DNA from: Leishmania infantum JPCM5
Lineage: Eukaryota > Euglenozoa > Kinetoplastea > Trypanosomatida > Trypanosomatidae
Reading direction: 5' to 3'
Assembly (NCBI RefSeq): GCF_000002875.2
Contig: NC_009408.2
Coordinates: 162,501 to 226,500 of the forward strand
DNA: 64,000 nt
The translations under genes were made by a program, and so were the position numbers. The notes under the pieces are model-generated. The model ran no database searches, was not told the origin of the DNA, and saw only the letters and a program-made list of their open reading frames with translations. Of this stretch, positions 46,696 through 57,381 are shown piece by piece (positions within the stretch are counted from its first letter, which is position 1; each line of letters begins with the position of its first letter).

Positions 46696-48160
46696 GCCTA
46701 TAGTACACCCAACAGCAGGAGACGTAAGATCGCTGCGTTCGCCACCACCACCATCCCCACCACCCCTACACGAGGTCCGCGTGCACGGCGACGCGATGAG
46801 TCCAGTGCATGACCTCGGCCGCCGCGGCGGGCCCACCGGAGTGTGTGGCAACAGTCGTTGTGGCACCATCAGGTGCAGCAGGGTCCTGCGCACGGGTGAA
46901 ATGGATGTGGCACGACAGCAAACCCCCACGAGAGTCGACAGCAGCAGCGTGAAAGAGGACAAGAAAGCTCGATACGCAGCCGTTTTAGCCAGCTTCCTGG
47001 ATCACCGCCTTACCAGGTGCGCACGAGGCAACCTTGGAAAGGAGGTGAAGGTACTTTTAAAGTCGTTCTCCGCAAATCCTCCCCGCCATCCAGCAGCCTG
47101 CTTTACTGTTTTTTTTTTGTTATTCTACGAATCGTTCCTCCCCGCCCTCTCTGACTGTTGCGGCTCCACGGGATACCGGCGGTGGCAAACACACGTGCTC
47201 GTCCACACCTCTTCCGCGCCTCTTCCACGGCCATCGTCGGAGAGGCACGCAGACGCTGAGGTGCCTCAGAACTGCAGTCAACTATATGGCACGACTGTTC
47301 GGAGTAGCAGCAGGGAAAGTAGCGAGAGAAACCCTCTATAGAGGTGCGGTGCTAGAAGCGGAGACGCACAGGAAGTGGAAGACCGGTGCCCCCGTCGCCC
47401 CCGCATGATGTCACGGCAGTGGTGCAAGGTTGATGCGGTCTTCCTTCTTTCGCTAGAGGGCACATGTGGACAAGCTCTAGCACATGCAAGTCCAAGGATG
47501 GTTGCGGGCCGTCATTCACTTCCTTGCCGCGCTTATCAAGGGCCCGGATGCGGCAACTTCGACGGTACCGAAAGTGAGATTGGATTGTGGCTTCAGTGAG
47601 CTGATGGAGGTGTAGAGGCGGACGTTTCGCTTCCCGCTTGTGTACACGGCTACTGTGTGGTGCCGGTTCACAGCGAAGCAGCCTCAGGTACACATTACCC
47701 GCAACCTTTGGTCGGGGCCACGTCTTGCCCCTGGGCGCCCCTGTATTGCCACGATGGGGTCAGTTCTAGCCGGACGAAAACGATCAGCTCTGCGAACACG
47801 CAGAGCGCGTTTCCGCCCTCGTCGTCCTTCTTTGTCGTCGTGCTCTGCGACACGGCTGCGTGTGATGCGAGTTAGGAAGCGGTTCCCATCGATGTGTCTC
47901 TCTTTCTCTCTCCATTTCGCTGGGATTGCCGACCAAGAGGTGTTGCGCCTTACATGACTTTTTTTCTTTGGTCATCCGCGGTGCAATCGGGCAGGGGGGG
48001 GGGGCGATGCATGATTCGCCCTTGTTCGCGGCAAGGAGGAGGTGGAAGGGCCGTTAGACTTGCTTACAGGTGTCCCCGGGAAGTCGAATTCAGCGAACTG
48101 CTGCACTACTGATAGGAGACGTTTATCCTCCAGATCTGAAAGCGCTGGCTTACACTGCTT
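46696..48160 (+). other. Gene-free interval, left part
   Basis: CCACCACC-type repeats near 46742-46768, T9 near 47110-47118, and a G10 run at about 47995-48004. Between them is non-repetitive sequence with stops in all frames. Some of it may be old, degraded element sequence, but I cannot identify any part. Confidence 0.45.
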
Positions 48161-49865
48161 GAGAGGTGAAGGTCGAATTACGCAGCAGAGGCACTAACGG
48201 TCCGAAGATCCTGGCAGCCCTCTCCGCGCCGAGGGGCAGAACTAGCCGCAAGAACCCTCAAAGAGCTCTGAAGGCAGGGCTGCCCGTCGGGTGGCCGGTA
48301 GAGGGACAAGACAATGAGGTGCTCACAGGGGTGGAAGCTTGCCACGCGGGAAGACGACACGCCACCGAGCTGCCCTTCCCTCTGCCAGAGTGCACGCCAA
48401 TGCAGCTGTATTGCGCGTGCAGTCGACTGACCACGCTCACGGACGACCTGACCGGAGGAGGGCTGTACCGCCAAGTCAGCACTGCGGAGAGAAGCGACTG
48501 CTGCATACCCCTGCACACGCGACATCGCTGGCCAGCCGGTATCCCCGCATGGGGGTCGACTCGCAGCAAGGCACGGCAGCGTACTTTTGGCTTCGCCTCC
48601 GTCCGTCATCGTGGGGGCCGGACGTACGCAAGACCTTCTCGAGGATCGCGGCACAGCGGTTTCTGACCTTCGTCAGGTGCATGGCGCAGCAACGCCTCGG
48701 CGCTGACTGCGGGGGCTTCTCATGTTGATCTATGTATTCGCAGACGCATCAGATGAAGCGGTATGGCGGCCCCCAAGACCGCACCCATGCCGCTTGCGCC
48801 CCAGTCTTCCACAGGGACACAGCGAAAGGCGGTCTGGGGAGGCGAGGCTTCCGTGCACGGCTACGTGGGCTCTTCCGTAACTGCAAAACCAAACAGACGC
48901 CTCCACAAAGGGCAGGGGGCCATCTCCCCCCCCCTTTCCTTATCACGGGCGGCGGGCTTGACGCTGAGGAGAACGTCCCGCTCGAGGCATCCGAGGCAAC
49001 TCATGGCTGAGCGTCTCGAGGAGGAGGTGGACGAACGGACTTGCGTGACAATGAAACACGCAGCCTAATATTGAAAGCCCTCGATCAGCACACACCAAAC
49101 AGGAATGCTTAAGATGGTCCTGCATCGGAGGTGCATGGGGGTACATATCCCACTGACAGTCGGTGCGCTCAGCAAGCGAAAGCAACGCATGCGCATCACC
49201 GCAAGCGACCCAGCTGCGCTTCTCGGCCCTCTTTCTCCAGCGTGCATCGGTTCAGGGCAGAGGTGGCCGAAGAAGGTGCGGCGGCCAGGCCCCACGACGA
49301 GCCTGGCATCCTGCACCGAGTAGATGGCAGGCAGCTACCGAAGAGACTTGGAGTCACCAGGCACGTCATGGGCACCGGGGAGGAAGTGTACAACACACCC
49401 AGCACACCACAGAGGCGCTGTGTCACAGCACCGTCAACCGAAACAGCAACAGAAGCCACCCTCATGGCACGACGCACCGACTACAAACTCTTGGCCCGAG
49501 CAGCGGATCCACAAGTCAGGCGAACATATCGGGCGGCGTTCAGTTCTTGGAGGAGGACGAGGTGCCTGCTCTATACAGGAGAGGGCAGTCGTCGACGTGA
49601 GTACGTCTGTCCGAAGCACCGGCAGGTGCACAAGCGAAAGTCCGCGACGGTGTCCCAGGTAGCATGGGACAAGGTCTTGGTGCATACCCGGAAGCGGCGC
49701 ATTTGGGCACTGGAGGACCCGTCCACGATGCCACGAGATCTCGAGGCTCTTGAGCTGGCCGCCGCAGTGATGTGGCTAGTCCACAGGGAAGCCGAGGAGA
49801 GACTGGAAGAGCTTGCAGCAGGACCACAGCGGTACGCCAAGTGGAAAATGGTCGCCTTCCGTTGA
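48161..49865 (+). mobile_element. Fossil retroelement with recognisable RNase H motifs (TATE/VIPER-like tyrosine-recombinase type proposed)
   Basis: A coding-like stretch on the + strand is broken by frameshifts and stops. The three acidic RNase H motifs occur in the right order but in different frames. LMLIYVFADASDEA has its catalytic Asp at 48743. VPLEASEATHG has its Glu at 48984. LRDNETRSLIL has Asp-Asn at 49047-49052. Spacing of about 80 and 21 codons is compatible with a retroelement RNase H. The segment before it (TFSRIAAQRFLTFVRCMAQQ, frame ending at 48728) would be the end of a reverse transcriptase. A 133-codon open stretch follows (49464-49865). Tyrosine-recombinase retrotransposons are the known kinetoplastid elements that fit best, but ingi/SLACS-type elements also carry RNase H. 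No terminal repeats are recognised and the borders are approximate. Confidence 0.55.
49464..49865 (+). pseudogene. Open reading frame remnant at the right end of the fossil element, 133 codons
   Basis: From an ATG at 49464 the frame stays open to 49865. It encodes a basic protein-like sequence with LLARAADPQVRRTYRAAFSS, YVCPKHRQVHKRK and a helical end (LELAAAVMWLVHREAEERLE). The frame remains open further upstream without an ATG that suits. A Cys/His pair (CPKH) is visible but no known domain. It ends 28 bases before the tRNA gene. It could be the part of the retroelement downstream of RNase H or an independent small gene. Confidence 0.4.
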
Positions 49866-49893
49866 CTTCAATCCCGTGATGTTCAGGTACCGC

Positions 49894-49965
49894 GGCCGCT
49901 TAGTCTAGTGGTATGATTCCCGCTTCGGGTGCGGGAGGTCAGGGGTTCAATTCCCCTAGCGGCCC
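49894..49965 (+). tRNA. tRNA-Pro (anticodon CGG)
   Basis: A 72-base cloverleaf. The acceptor stem GGCCGCT (49894-49900) pairs with AGCGGCC (49958-49964), with discriminator C at 49965. The anticodon stem CCCGC/GCGGG encloses the loop TTCGGGT, giving anticodon CGG, which reads the proline codon CCG. The T arm GGGG-T-TCAATTC-CCC is canonical. The internal A box (TAGTCTAGTGG) and B box (GGTTCAATTCC) for RNA polymerase III are present. A T-rich ATCTTTTCT stretch just after the gene is a suitable terminator. There is no intron. The sequence closely resembles eukaryotic tRNA-Pro in general. It lies on the same strand as the protein genes. Confidence 0.97.
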
Positions 49966-49966
49966 A

Positions 49967-49974
49967 TCTTTTCT
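49967..49974 (+). terminator. RNA polymerase III terminator after tRNA-Pro
   Basis: T4 within ATCTTTTC directly after the tRNA discriminator base. Confidence 0.7.
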
Positions 49975-50679
49975 CCGTCGGCGGCAGAGAAACCGCCGCG
50001 CATCATCCCGGCCCGCCTATATCGCGAGGCGCGTGGCCCGATTCGGCAGCGGACGGTTCGTCCGAGACGACCAGGATGTGGCCGTGGAGTGGCAGCAGCG
50101 GTGGGCGCGCTGTGGTTGCGTGTGTGCGTCCGTTGGATGAGCTGTGCGCAGTGACAAGGTATACGCATAGAAAAGCCGCGGAAAGCAGCAGCAGCCAAGC
50201 CCCACCTCCCTCGTAGGGGAAACCAAGACGGGGACTCGATCATCGCAGCGCCACAATAGGAAAAACAGAAACTATCCAAAAGAAACCACACAGACACACA
50301 CGCGCACGTGTGCGCCGAGAGAGTCGCTGTGGCGCATGAGGGCGTTGGTGAGTTCGGTGGGGGAGGGGCGCCTCACAAGACACGAGCATTCAAGGGGGAT
50401 CATGATACGGTATGCGTACTTCACACACCCCCTCTCGCCGCGTCCATGTATGTCAACCACTTTTCTCGGAATCCATTTTCCCGTTCTCTCACAACATGCA
50501 TGCGTATCGTGAAGTCGGTCTTGTAAAACGTGTAATAGCGCACTGCGCATCCGACGTACACACGCACGCGCAGGTCGGGCTTCTCCCCCCTCCCCGCCCT
50601 CTGCCCCCTCTTCCCGTCACAGCCGAATAACGTTCGCCACAGCAGCGGAAACGAAACTAATAAAGCAAAGACAAGCATA
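49975..50679 (+). other. Spacer between tRNA-Pro and the URB1-like gene
   Basis: Mixed composition. A C/T-rich stretch at about 50580-50615 is followed by AG-containing sequence before the ATG at 50680. No gene is seen. Confidence 0.5.
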
Positions 50680-53600
50680 ATGGCGCTCGTGGAGCCGCTG
50701 GTTGGGCATCTCTTGTCCAAGTACAAAGAAACGGTCTTGGAGGGGCTCTCGAAGATTCGCCACACCCTGCAGGTCGGCGATGAGCAGGCGAATGAGCTGG
50801 CTGTAGCCGTGTCTCAGCGAGAGGAGGCGCTGCAAGCGCTGCGAGCAACCCTCCTCCGCCACGAGTACTTCGTGCCCACGCTGCAGACGCTGACGGTTGT
50901 GCTGACGCAGTTGGTCGAACGGGGCAACCGCGTCGCCCTCGCGCGCGAGGTGCTGCGCGGCGATTGCGCCGCACTATTCCGCAAAACACTCGCCACGCTT
51001 TCCGATGCCACCCTCACCCATGTAACCGCCGCACTACAGTTTCTGACGGTGGCCGTGAAGGACGCACCGCTGCTCGTGCTTGCGCGCCTGCGTACCCCTG
51101 CCGATGCACACGCTGCACCTGCAGCCGCCTCCACTGCCTCGATGAGCCCGCTCGCAGCGGTTGCCACGCAGCGGCGCGCCGATGTCCCGTTGCACCTCGC
51201 CGTCTTTCGCCTACAGCTGACGTACAATCAACGCCGCATTCGCCTCACGCGGCTCGGCTTCCTGGTGCAGCTTGTCACGTCACCGATGCACAACGCCGTC
51301 GTCGACACGATCTGCAGCCACGGCGTCCTGACGCACCTCCTCGAGGACGCGGCCGAGCTCTTGCGCGAGGGCACGAGTGCGGGTATGGCGTGTGCTCTCA
51401 GCGCTCTGCGAGTTGTTCGCGAGCTCTTCGTGCAAAGCCGCCACATCACAGCGGAGCAGAAGCGCCGCGTCTTGCTGGCGCAGCGCAACGTCTTCCGGTT
51501 GCTCGTGCGTGCGCTGGAGTTCGACCATGTGGCCGACAACGCCGCAGCCATTCTGTATGCCATTGTCGACGAGACCATTGAATCACCAGCCGACTACGCC
51601 AGCACGCGAGTCGAGTCCCTCGAGGATCAGGGCATGCCCAACTACCTCCTCTTCTTCCTGCTGCGCCAGCTGCGGCCCAAGGCGAGCGAGCGCATGTCGC
51701 AGCTTGTGCTGCACATTCTCCAACGCGCCCCAGACCTCATTCGGCCTTATTTCATTCGGGTCTCCGGCCACCTCGCGGAGGAAGGCAGCTCGCACGGCGT
51801 AGCGCCGGCAACGGCGCGGGTGGCGGTTCTCAATCTGATGACGCGCACGTTTCTGTGCCCGATGCCGTACCACCTCGCCGCACAGCAAGTGCGGCTGGAG
51901 CCGGTCGTGGCCAAGACGTCCACCTTCTACACCATGTGCCCTCGTGACGTGGCGGACGAGATCTGCCCTGCTTGGGTCGCTGAGTACGTGCATCGCCTTA
52001 TCAATGGCTCCACGAATCTGCTCATGCTCGCGCTGGCAATGCAGCTGACGCAGGCTGCGTTGATGCGAGCGAAGCGCGTGCTGCCCCTCGTGCTCGCCGT
52101 CCAGAACGCCGCGAAGAGAAACAAGAGGGCGAGCACTGCCGGGGACGTAGCTGCTAGCGGTAGCGCCGCAGAGATGGTCGTCTCGCTGCCCAGCCCGTGC
52201 GACTTCACCGAGGCGGATCTTGACGTTCTGCAGGGCAACGACACCGCCGAGGCGGAGGTGTGGGACACGTACAACGCCCAGGTACGCCACCACCTGCAAG
52301 CGGCGCTGCCAAGTCGTGAAGAGTTTTGGCACCGCATGACACAGCAACTCCACCGTACCCTAGCCGCCTCTGCTGCCGCCCCCACGTCGTCAACCACATC
52401 GCCGTCATCCGCTGCCACCGACGCGGTCCTCGAGAAGACGCATTTAGTGGTGCAGCGCATGCTGCTGCTCATGAAGAACTACGTTGAAGTCTTTGACGTG
52501 CGGGTGCCGTGGCTGAGCGCTGTGCCGCTTTTTCTGCCTGACCTTGCCGGTAGTACCGTCAGCAGCAGCAGTGTTACCCGTGGCCCCATGACTGCCAACG
52601 GATCCAACGGACACGCTACGGCGGCCGCTGCGCCTGTGCACCCCATCACGGCTGCCCTGCAGAAGCAGAACGACATACTCAAGCCGTGGCCAGCAGCGAG
52701 TGTGGCGCTCTTGTGTGAGCTTCTCGCCGTCAGCCAGCAGCGCAGGGTGCCCATGATGAAGATGCACCACATCAATATGTCTCAGGCGGTCGGCATTGGC
52801 GAGTGGCCGCTGCTGCTCAGCATACTCCTCTGGGTGACACACCATCGGCCGCACAGCCCACCGCGGCAGGAGAGCATGGAAGCTGTGCAGGAGGCGCGGG
52901 CGATGGGATGGGCAGCCCAGCTGCTGCTGTGGACCGTGCACAGCGTCACCATCCACTCTACCTGTACAATGGCCGAGGCCCATCTGTGGCTCTCCTGCCT
53001 GACACCCAACACAGTGCCAGTCTTCCTGCACGTCCTCAACCATCTCTTGATGCGCAGCCTGTCGAAGGTGGCCGATCGCGTGTCGCACGAGTTGCGAGAC
53101 GCACAGCACGGCGTTTTGGCGACCGCCGCCCTGCACTTTATTGATCGCACGAAGGAGAAGCAACAACAGAAGTGCAGCACCGGTGGCGGCGAGGACGAGG
53201 GCGACGGCGAGCAGCATGATCACCAGCAGTTGCAGAGAAAGCAGAAAACGCCGAGGGTGGAGTGCGCGAGTAACAACGGCGGCGGCAGCAGCAGCACCAG
53301 CAGTGCTAACATGTGGGGTACCCATCTGCAGGCCTCCCTCGCCGAATTCGAGAGCGTCGTGGCTCGCGTCGTGCATCTGTGGGGAACGCGCGCGCGCCTC
53401 TTGGCACAGGCCGCAGTTGCCACGACGGCGGAGCTGGATGTGCCGCGGGTGACGCAGCAGGAGTGCATCGAAGTGCTGATACTTGCTGACCGGCAGCGGG
53501 GTTTCGCAAAGGCGCCACGCCACTACAGGTCGACGTCACAGTCAGTGCACCTTCGCACCTTCGCGTTTACCCTGCACAGCCCTGCTCTGCCGCTTCCGGA

Positions 53601-56007
53601 AGAAGATGCAGCGGTAGCCTTGCTGAGTCGGCTGAGCATAGCCGTGTCCTCGGCATCGCCATTGGATGGGGAAGAGCAAGGCGGAGCCGCGAAACAAGCG
53701 CCAATGAGCACCAGCCTTGTCGAGGATGTCTGCACAGCACTCGGCATCGAGGGCTCTCTCGCTGCCAAGAGCAAGGCTGCAAAGGTTTCAACGCCGCCGT
53801 GGTTTGTTATGGGCTCGGTCTGCTGGCAGGTTGCAGGGGTGCTCTTGTCTCTCACCCATAGCACTGCCTCTGCACCGTCGTCCTGCAGCGGTAGCACGAC
53901 AGAGGCTGCGCACAAACTCGCCTTGAGACTTGCACGAGCGCTCCTGTCCGACGAAGCGGCTCTGACGGCTCACTTGAGAGCCAACGTCGATCACGAAGGG
54001 TCGCTCACTGGCCTCCTAGTCTTGATGCTTGCCTGTACTCGCACGCTGTTGCAGCTCATCTCACTATGCAGGGCCGAGCAGCAGCATCTCTGCCTCTCCG
54101 TTGACGAGTGCGCGGCGATGGGCCGCGTGTGCCTTGACGTGTACAGCGGCACTCTCGGCGTGCAAGACCGGCTTATCTACGCCGTTTGCCTCACCCTCCA
54201 CTACCTGAGCGCTGCCCGCCACGTCGCGCACCCTGCGGCTGCTATCGCTGCCACCATGGAGGAGCGCGGCGACGAGGCTGCAGCAGAGCAACAAGGGAAA
54301 AGGCAGCGCTCAGTGGTTGCCAAGTATCTCTCGTCTGACTGCCACGAAGGTGCCGAGGTGCCGGATGCGCTCGTGCAGCGCCGCTTCCTGCTGTGCGGCC
54401 ACACAGCGAGCGCTACACGCACGCCGGAGGTGGAGATGCTCTCTTGGCACCTCGACACGCTGACCGAAGAGGAAATGACTTGTATGGCGCTGCACGCCTC
54501 ATCGCGGCTGCACAACTCCATTCACTTACAAGACGGCAGCAGTGCCGATGGCGCAACCGACCTGCTCGGTGCCGTGTTTCCGGAGCTGCGCTCCGCCGGC
54601 GATGCACACGTAGCCGACCTCGAGCGGCTGTCACTGGGAAATGTGTTGGACCTGCGCTACATGGTGCCTCTCCTGCACCGGGTAGCCTCCATACCAGCGG
54701 CTTTTTCGGCCCACCTGCCAACGGGACGAGTGATACCATTGCTGCTGAAGGCGCTCACATCGATCGACTCGCAGCTGCGCTCCGCCGCGGCCGCAGCGCT
54801 GAGCGCGCTGTACATACCGAAGGGAGCGCTGCGAGTCGTGGTGAGCGTCGCGCGTATAAAGCTGGCCCACACGCAGATGCCCCCCTCCACCGGCGGCGCA
54901 GGGAGACGGTCGCAGCAACCTACGCAGCCACGTCGCGCCTCGTCACCTGCTGCGGTGCCGCGTCTTCCCACGCCACTGGCCATCATGCTAATCATGTCGA
55001 TTCGGCCGCTTGGTCGCTACGACGACGTCCTGCACCACCACCTCGTGCACTTCTTGATGCACCTCGAATCGGTCCTCGGCACCCCGATGCCCTTCACCCA
55101 CTGGGCCATCACCCCTCCGCTGGCCGCTATCAGCGTCCCGCTCATGCTGGAGCGCCAAGAGGCCCTGCAGCTGCGTACCAACAAGCTCGGCGGTGGCGGC
55201 AAGAGCAGCGGAGGTGTCACGCAGGCATCTGCAGCCGATGTGGCATACGAGCTGCGCAAGGAAATTCCACCGCAGCTCGCCTTTCTTCTGCAGCTGCTCC
55301 GGCATGCCTGCGAGGTGCCGCAGGACGGTGTCGCGTTGATAGAGTCGAATGGGCTAGATGGGCTGCTGCTGCTATGCGATATGCTGACAGCCTCCGATGG
55401 GCAGAGGGCGTCGTATGTTCAGTGCCTCCTCGTCCTCTGCACGCAGTCCGCTGCCCTGACGCGTTTGTTTGCGCGTGCCGGGCATGTGCTGGCCTGGACG
55501 GTGTCCTTCCTGTGGCAGCTGTGCCGCGAATACGGCAAGGCGACCCCGTATCCGTACAGTGGTCAAACCTTCACGACCGCGCTGGAGCTGCTGCGCATCA
55601 TGTGTGCCGCCACTGTGCCGTCGAAGACGTCGCTCGCAGAAGCACCTGCCCTCAGTGACGCGGCAGCAGAGCAGCTAAAGGAGAGCATGCGACAGCTGCG
55701 CGCGTGGGTGGTCGATGCGCACGTGACGGCTCGCGACGTCCTTGACGTCTTTGATCACATGATTGGCCGCTGCAGCCACGCCGCCCACGGCCAGCACAGC
55801 GGCGCCGCGGAGGCAGACGACACACACAGCACTGAAGGGGTTGGCAAGGCTCAAGAAGCACGTGCGGTATCACCGGCGTCGGCCTCACAGCCGTCGTCGC
55901 CGTCGTCCTCGGCAAAGCGCCGTCGCGCAACGGCATCGCGATGCGAAAGGCACACGCCCCCGAAGCGGATGCGCACCGAGGGTACCGCCGAAGTCGGGGG
56001 CGTGTGA
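50680..56007 (+). CDS. URB1: URB1/Npa1-like ribosome biogenesis protein, 1775 aa
   Basis: This is a very long, mostly helical protein with ARM/HEAT-like stretches. The N-terminal part (about residues 60-480) resembles the Npa1 domain of URB1. It has leucine-rich helices, then LLVRALEFDHVADNAAAILY, MPNYLLFFLLRQLRP, LIRPYFIRVSGHLAEE and a following NLMTRTFLCPMPYHLA stretch. After that come ICPAWVAEYVHRLINGSTNL and a helix pair, in the order I know for that family. The C-terminal part (about 1300-1650) has further helical repeats (SQLRSAAAAALSALYIPKG). The last 40 residues contain a nuclear-localisation-like basic cluster (AKRRRATASRCERHTPPKR). Yeast Npa1/Urb1 acts in the earliest pre-60S particle in the nucleolus, and the yeast protein has a similar length. 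Ser/Thr/Gln-rich linkers near 560 and 820-880 are probably species-specific. Confidence 0.65.
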   Translation: MALVEPLVGHLLSKYKETVLEGLSKIRHTLQVGDEQANELAVAVSQREEALQALRATLLRHEYFVPTLQTLTVVLTQLVERGNRVALAREVLRGDCAALFRKTLATLSDATLTHVTAALQFLTVAVKDAPLLVLARLRTPADAHAAPAAASTASMSPLAAVATQRRADVPLHLAVFRLQLTYNQRRIRLTRLGFLVQLVTSPMHNAVVDTICSHGVLTHLLEDAAELLREGTSAGMACALSALRVVRELFVQSRHITAEQKRRVLLAQRNVFRLLVRALEFDHVADNAAAILYAIVDETIESPADYASTRVESLEDQGMPNYLLFFLLRQLRPKASERMSQLVLHILQRAPDLIRPYFIRVSGHLAEEGSSHGVAPATARVAVLNLMTRTFLCPMPYHLAAQQVRLEPVVAKTSTFYTMCPRDVADEICPAWVAEYVHRLINGSTNLLMLALAMQLTQAALMRAKRVLPLVLAVQNAAKRNKRASTAGDVAASGSAAEMVVSLPSPCDFTEADLDVLQGNDTAEAEVWDTYNAQVRHHLQAALPSREEFWHRMTQQLHRTLAASAAAPTSSTTSPSSAATDAVLEKTHLVVQRMLLLMKNYVEVFDVRVPWLSAVPLFLPDLAGSTVSSSSVTRGPMTANGSNGHATAAAAPVHPITAALQKQNDILKPWPAASVALLCELLAVSQQRRVPMMKMHHINMSQAVGIGEWPLLLSILLWVTHHRPHSPPRQESMEAVQEARAMGWAAQLLLWTVHSVTIHSTCTMAEAHLWLSCLTPNTVPVFLHVLNHLLMRSLSKVADRVSHELRDAQHGVLATAALHFIDRTKEKQQQKCSTGGGEDEGDGEQHDHQQLQRKQKTPRVECASNNGGGSSSTSSANMWGTHLQASLAEFESVVARVVHLWGTRARLLAQAAVATTAELDVPRVTQQECIEVLILADRQRGFAKAPRHYRSTSQSVHLRTFAFTLHSPALPLPEEDAAVALLSRLSIAVSSASPLDGEEQGGAAKQAPMSTSLVEDVCTALGIEGSLAAKSKAAKVSTPPWFVMGSVCWQVAGVLLSLTHSTASAPSSCSGSTTEAAHKLALRLARALLSDEAALTAHLRANVDHEGSLTGLLVLMLACTRTLLQLISLCRAEQQHLCLSVDECAAMGRVCLDVYSGTLGVQDRLIYAVCLTLHYLSAARHVAHPAAAIAATMEERGDEAAAEQQGKRQRSVVAKYLSSDCHEGAEVPDALVQRRFLLCGHTASATRTPEVEMLSWHLDTLTEEEMTCMALHASSRLHNSIHLQDGSSADGATDLLGAVFPELRSAGDAHVADLERLSLGNVLDLRYMVPLLHRVASIPAAFSAHLPTGRVIPLLLKALTSIDSQLRSAAAAALSALYIPKGALRVVVSVARIKLAHTQMPPSTGGAGRRSQQPTQPRRASSPAAVPRLPTPLAIMLIMSIRPLGRYDDVLHHHLVHFLMHLESVLGTPMPFTHWAITPPLAAISVPLMLERQEALQLRTNKLGGGGKSSGGVTQASAADVAYELRKEIPPQLAFLLQLLRHACEVPQDGVALIESNGLDGLLLLCDMLTASDGQRASYVQCLLVLCTQSAALTRLFARAGHVLAWTVSFLWQLCREYGKATPYPYSGQTFTTALELLRIMCAATVPSKTSLAEAPALSDAAAEQLKESMRQLRAWVVDAHVTARDVLDVFDHMIGRCSHAAHGQHSGAAEADDTHSTEGVGKAQEARAVSPASASQPSSPSSSAKRRRATASRCERHTPPKRMRTEGTAEVGGV

Positions 56008-56637
56008 TGAGGGGTCGCTGCATCACTGTGTCGCCCATAACTCACACAGGCACACGCACAGGAGTGGTGGGGGCTATATGCATGCCATTGTCATCGCAAC
56101 CACCGGCCACCCCTTTACGGCTTCCATTCTTCCGAGCTTCATGCCTGCCTTGCTGTCTTCAGCGACTGCGTGTGGGTGCACGTCTCCGTAGTGTGTTTGC
56201 CTGTGTTTTGCCGGCATGGTTACGCGGATGAGGTGGGACGGGCAAAGCATATATGCATATATATATAATGGTTGAACGTTTAACGAGGAAGATGACGAGG
56301 AAGCGTGTGTCCCGCGAGTGCGCCCGTGTGCGTGAGTGACCTCCTGTCGTTGTCGTCGTCTCTGTCCGTTGGATACACGCACAAGGCAAAACAAAAGGGG
56401 ATACGTGTACGCAATGGAAGCCGGAGAGGTAGAGAGCAAACGCCCCGTGCATATGAACGTGTGACAGGGGGAGGGGCCCGACGGTGTCGACCGAGGCACT
56501 TCAGATGCGCAAGCATTCCTATCCTCCTCCCTCACCAGCATACGTAGAGGAGCACGTCATGTGTTTCGGTGTGTGAGTGAGTCGTGGCTGCGGTGCTTGT
56601 GCGCATCATGCTGGCGTGTCCGCCCCTTTCCATGCCG

Positions 56638-56673
<36 letters not shown>

Positions 56674-57381
56674 GTAGATGTCTGTCCATAACCTCACCTC
56701 TTGCCTGGTCCCGCCCTCTTCTACGCCCTTTTACGTGCTTTCATCATCGTCGATCACCACGTCCGAGCACGGCTCCCCGACGTGCAGAGCGACATCGTCG
56801 GACTCGAATCGAAAACGAGAGAAAAAAAAAACATGCAAGCAGTGTCGCAGCAGAGTCCCCGCGCAGAAAAGCAGCTGCCGAGCACGCCCGTCTTCTCCCC
56901 AACCTCCTCCCGCCCCCTGCATCTCGTGATTGGCAACACACGGTGCATGCGCCACGGCACACGAAAAATCACCGATCAATTCATCAGCGCACGCCGTCAA
57001 CTACACACGCAGACAGGCACACGTACATGGTAGGCAGTGGCACAGGGCATCACGTCATTCCTTCACCTTTTCTGCTGTTGCCTTGTCCGTTCAATGCTGC
57101 ATTTCCAGCTCACGCACCTCTTGCTCTCCCACGCACACGCGCACCTTACTTCCGTGCAGCCGGCGCTGCGCCATCCCTTTCCTTTTCTGGCTCTGGTCAC
57201 CGGCGTCATACACCCAACCACGCGACCAAACCTACACACGTTGCACTCCATAGATCATTCACGCTCGCGCACATGCACCCCTGGCGCCTCCTCTCGCCCT
57301 TAGTTGTTTTAATCTCTTCGCATGAGAGTGCCTCGATTGCGGACTGACGCTGCTTCCCCGGCCAGTCCTCGCACGTAGCGG
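56008..57381 (+). other. Intergenic spacer
   Basis: AT-rich stretch with TATATAT near 56250-56265, a long TG microsatellite at 56641-56668, an A-run near 56822-56832, then a C/T-rich 5' flank. No gene is supported; open frames are low complexity. Confidence 0.55.
56641..56668 (+). repeat. TG-dinucleotide microsatellite, 14 units
   Basis: Uninterrupted TG alternation over 28 bases, 0.7 kb upstream of the SNF2 gene. Confidence 0.95.

Noticed and set aside
54393..55658. 421-codon open frame overlapping the URB1-like gene in another + frame
   Set aside because: It lies wholly inside the URB1-like CDS, and the translation is Arg/Ala/His-biased.
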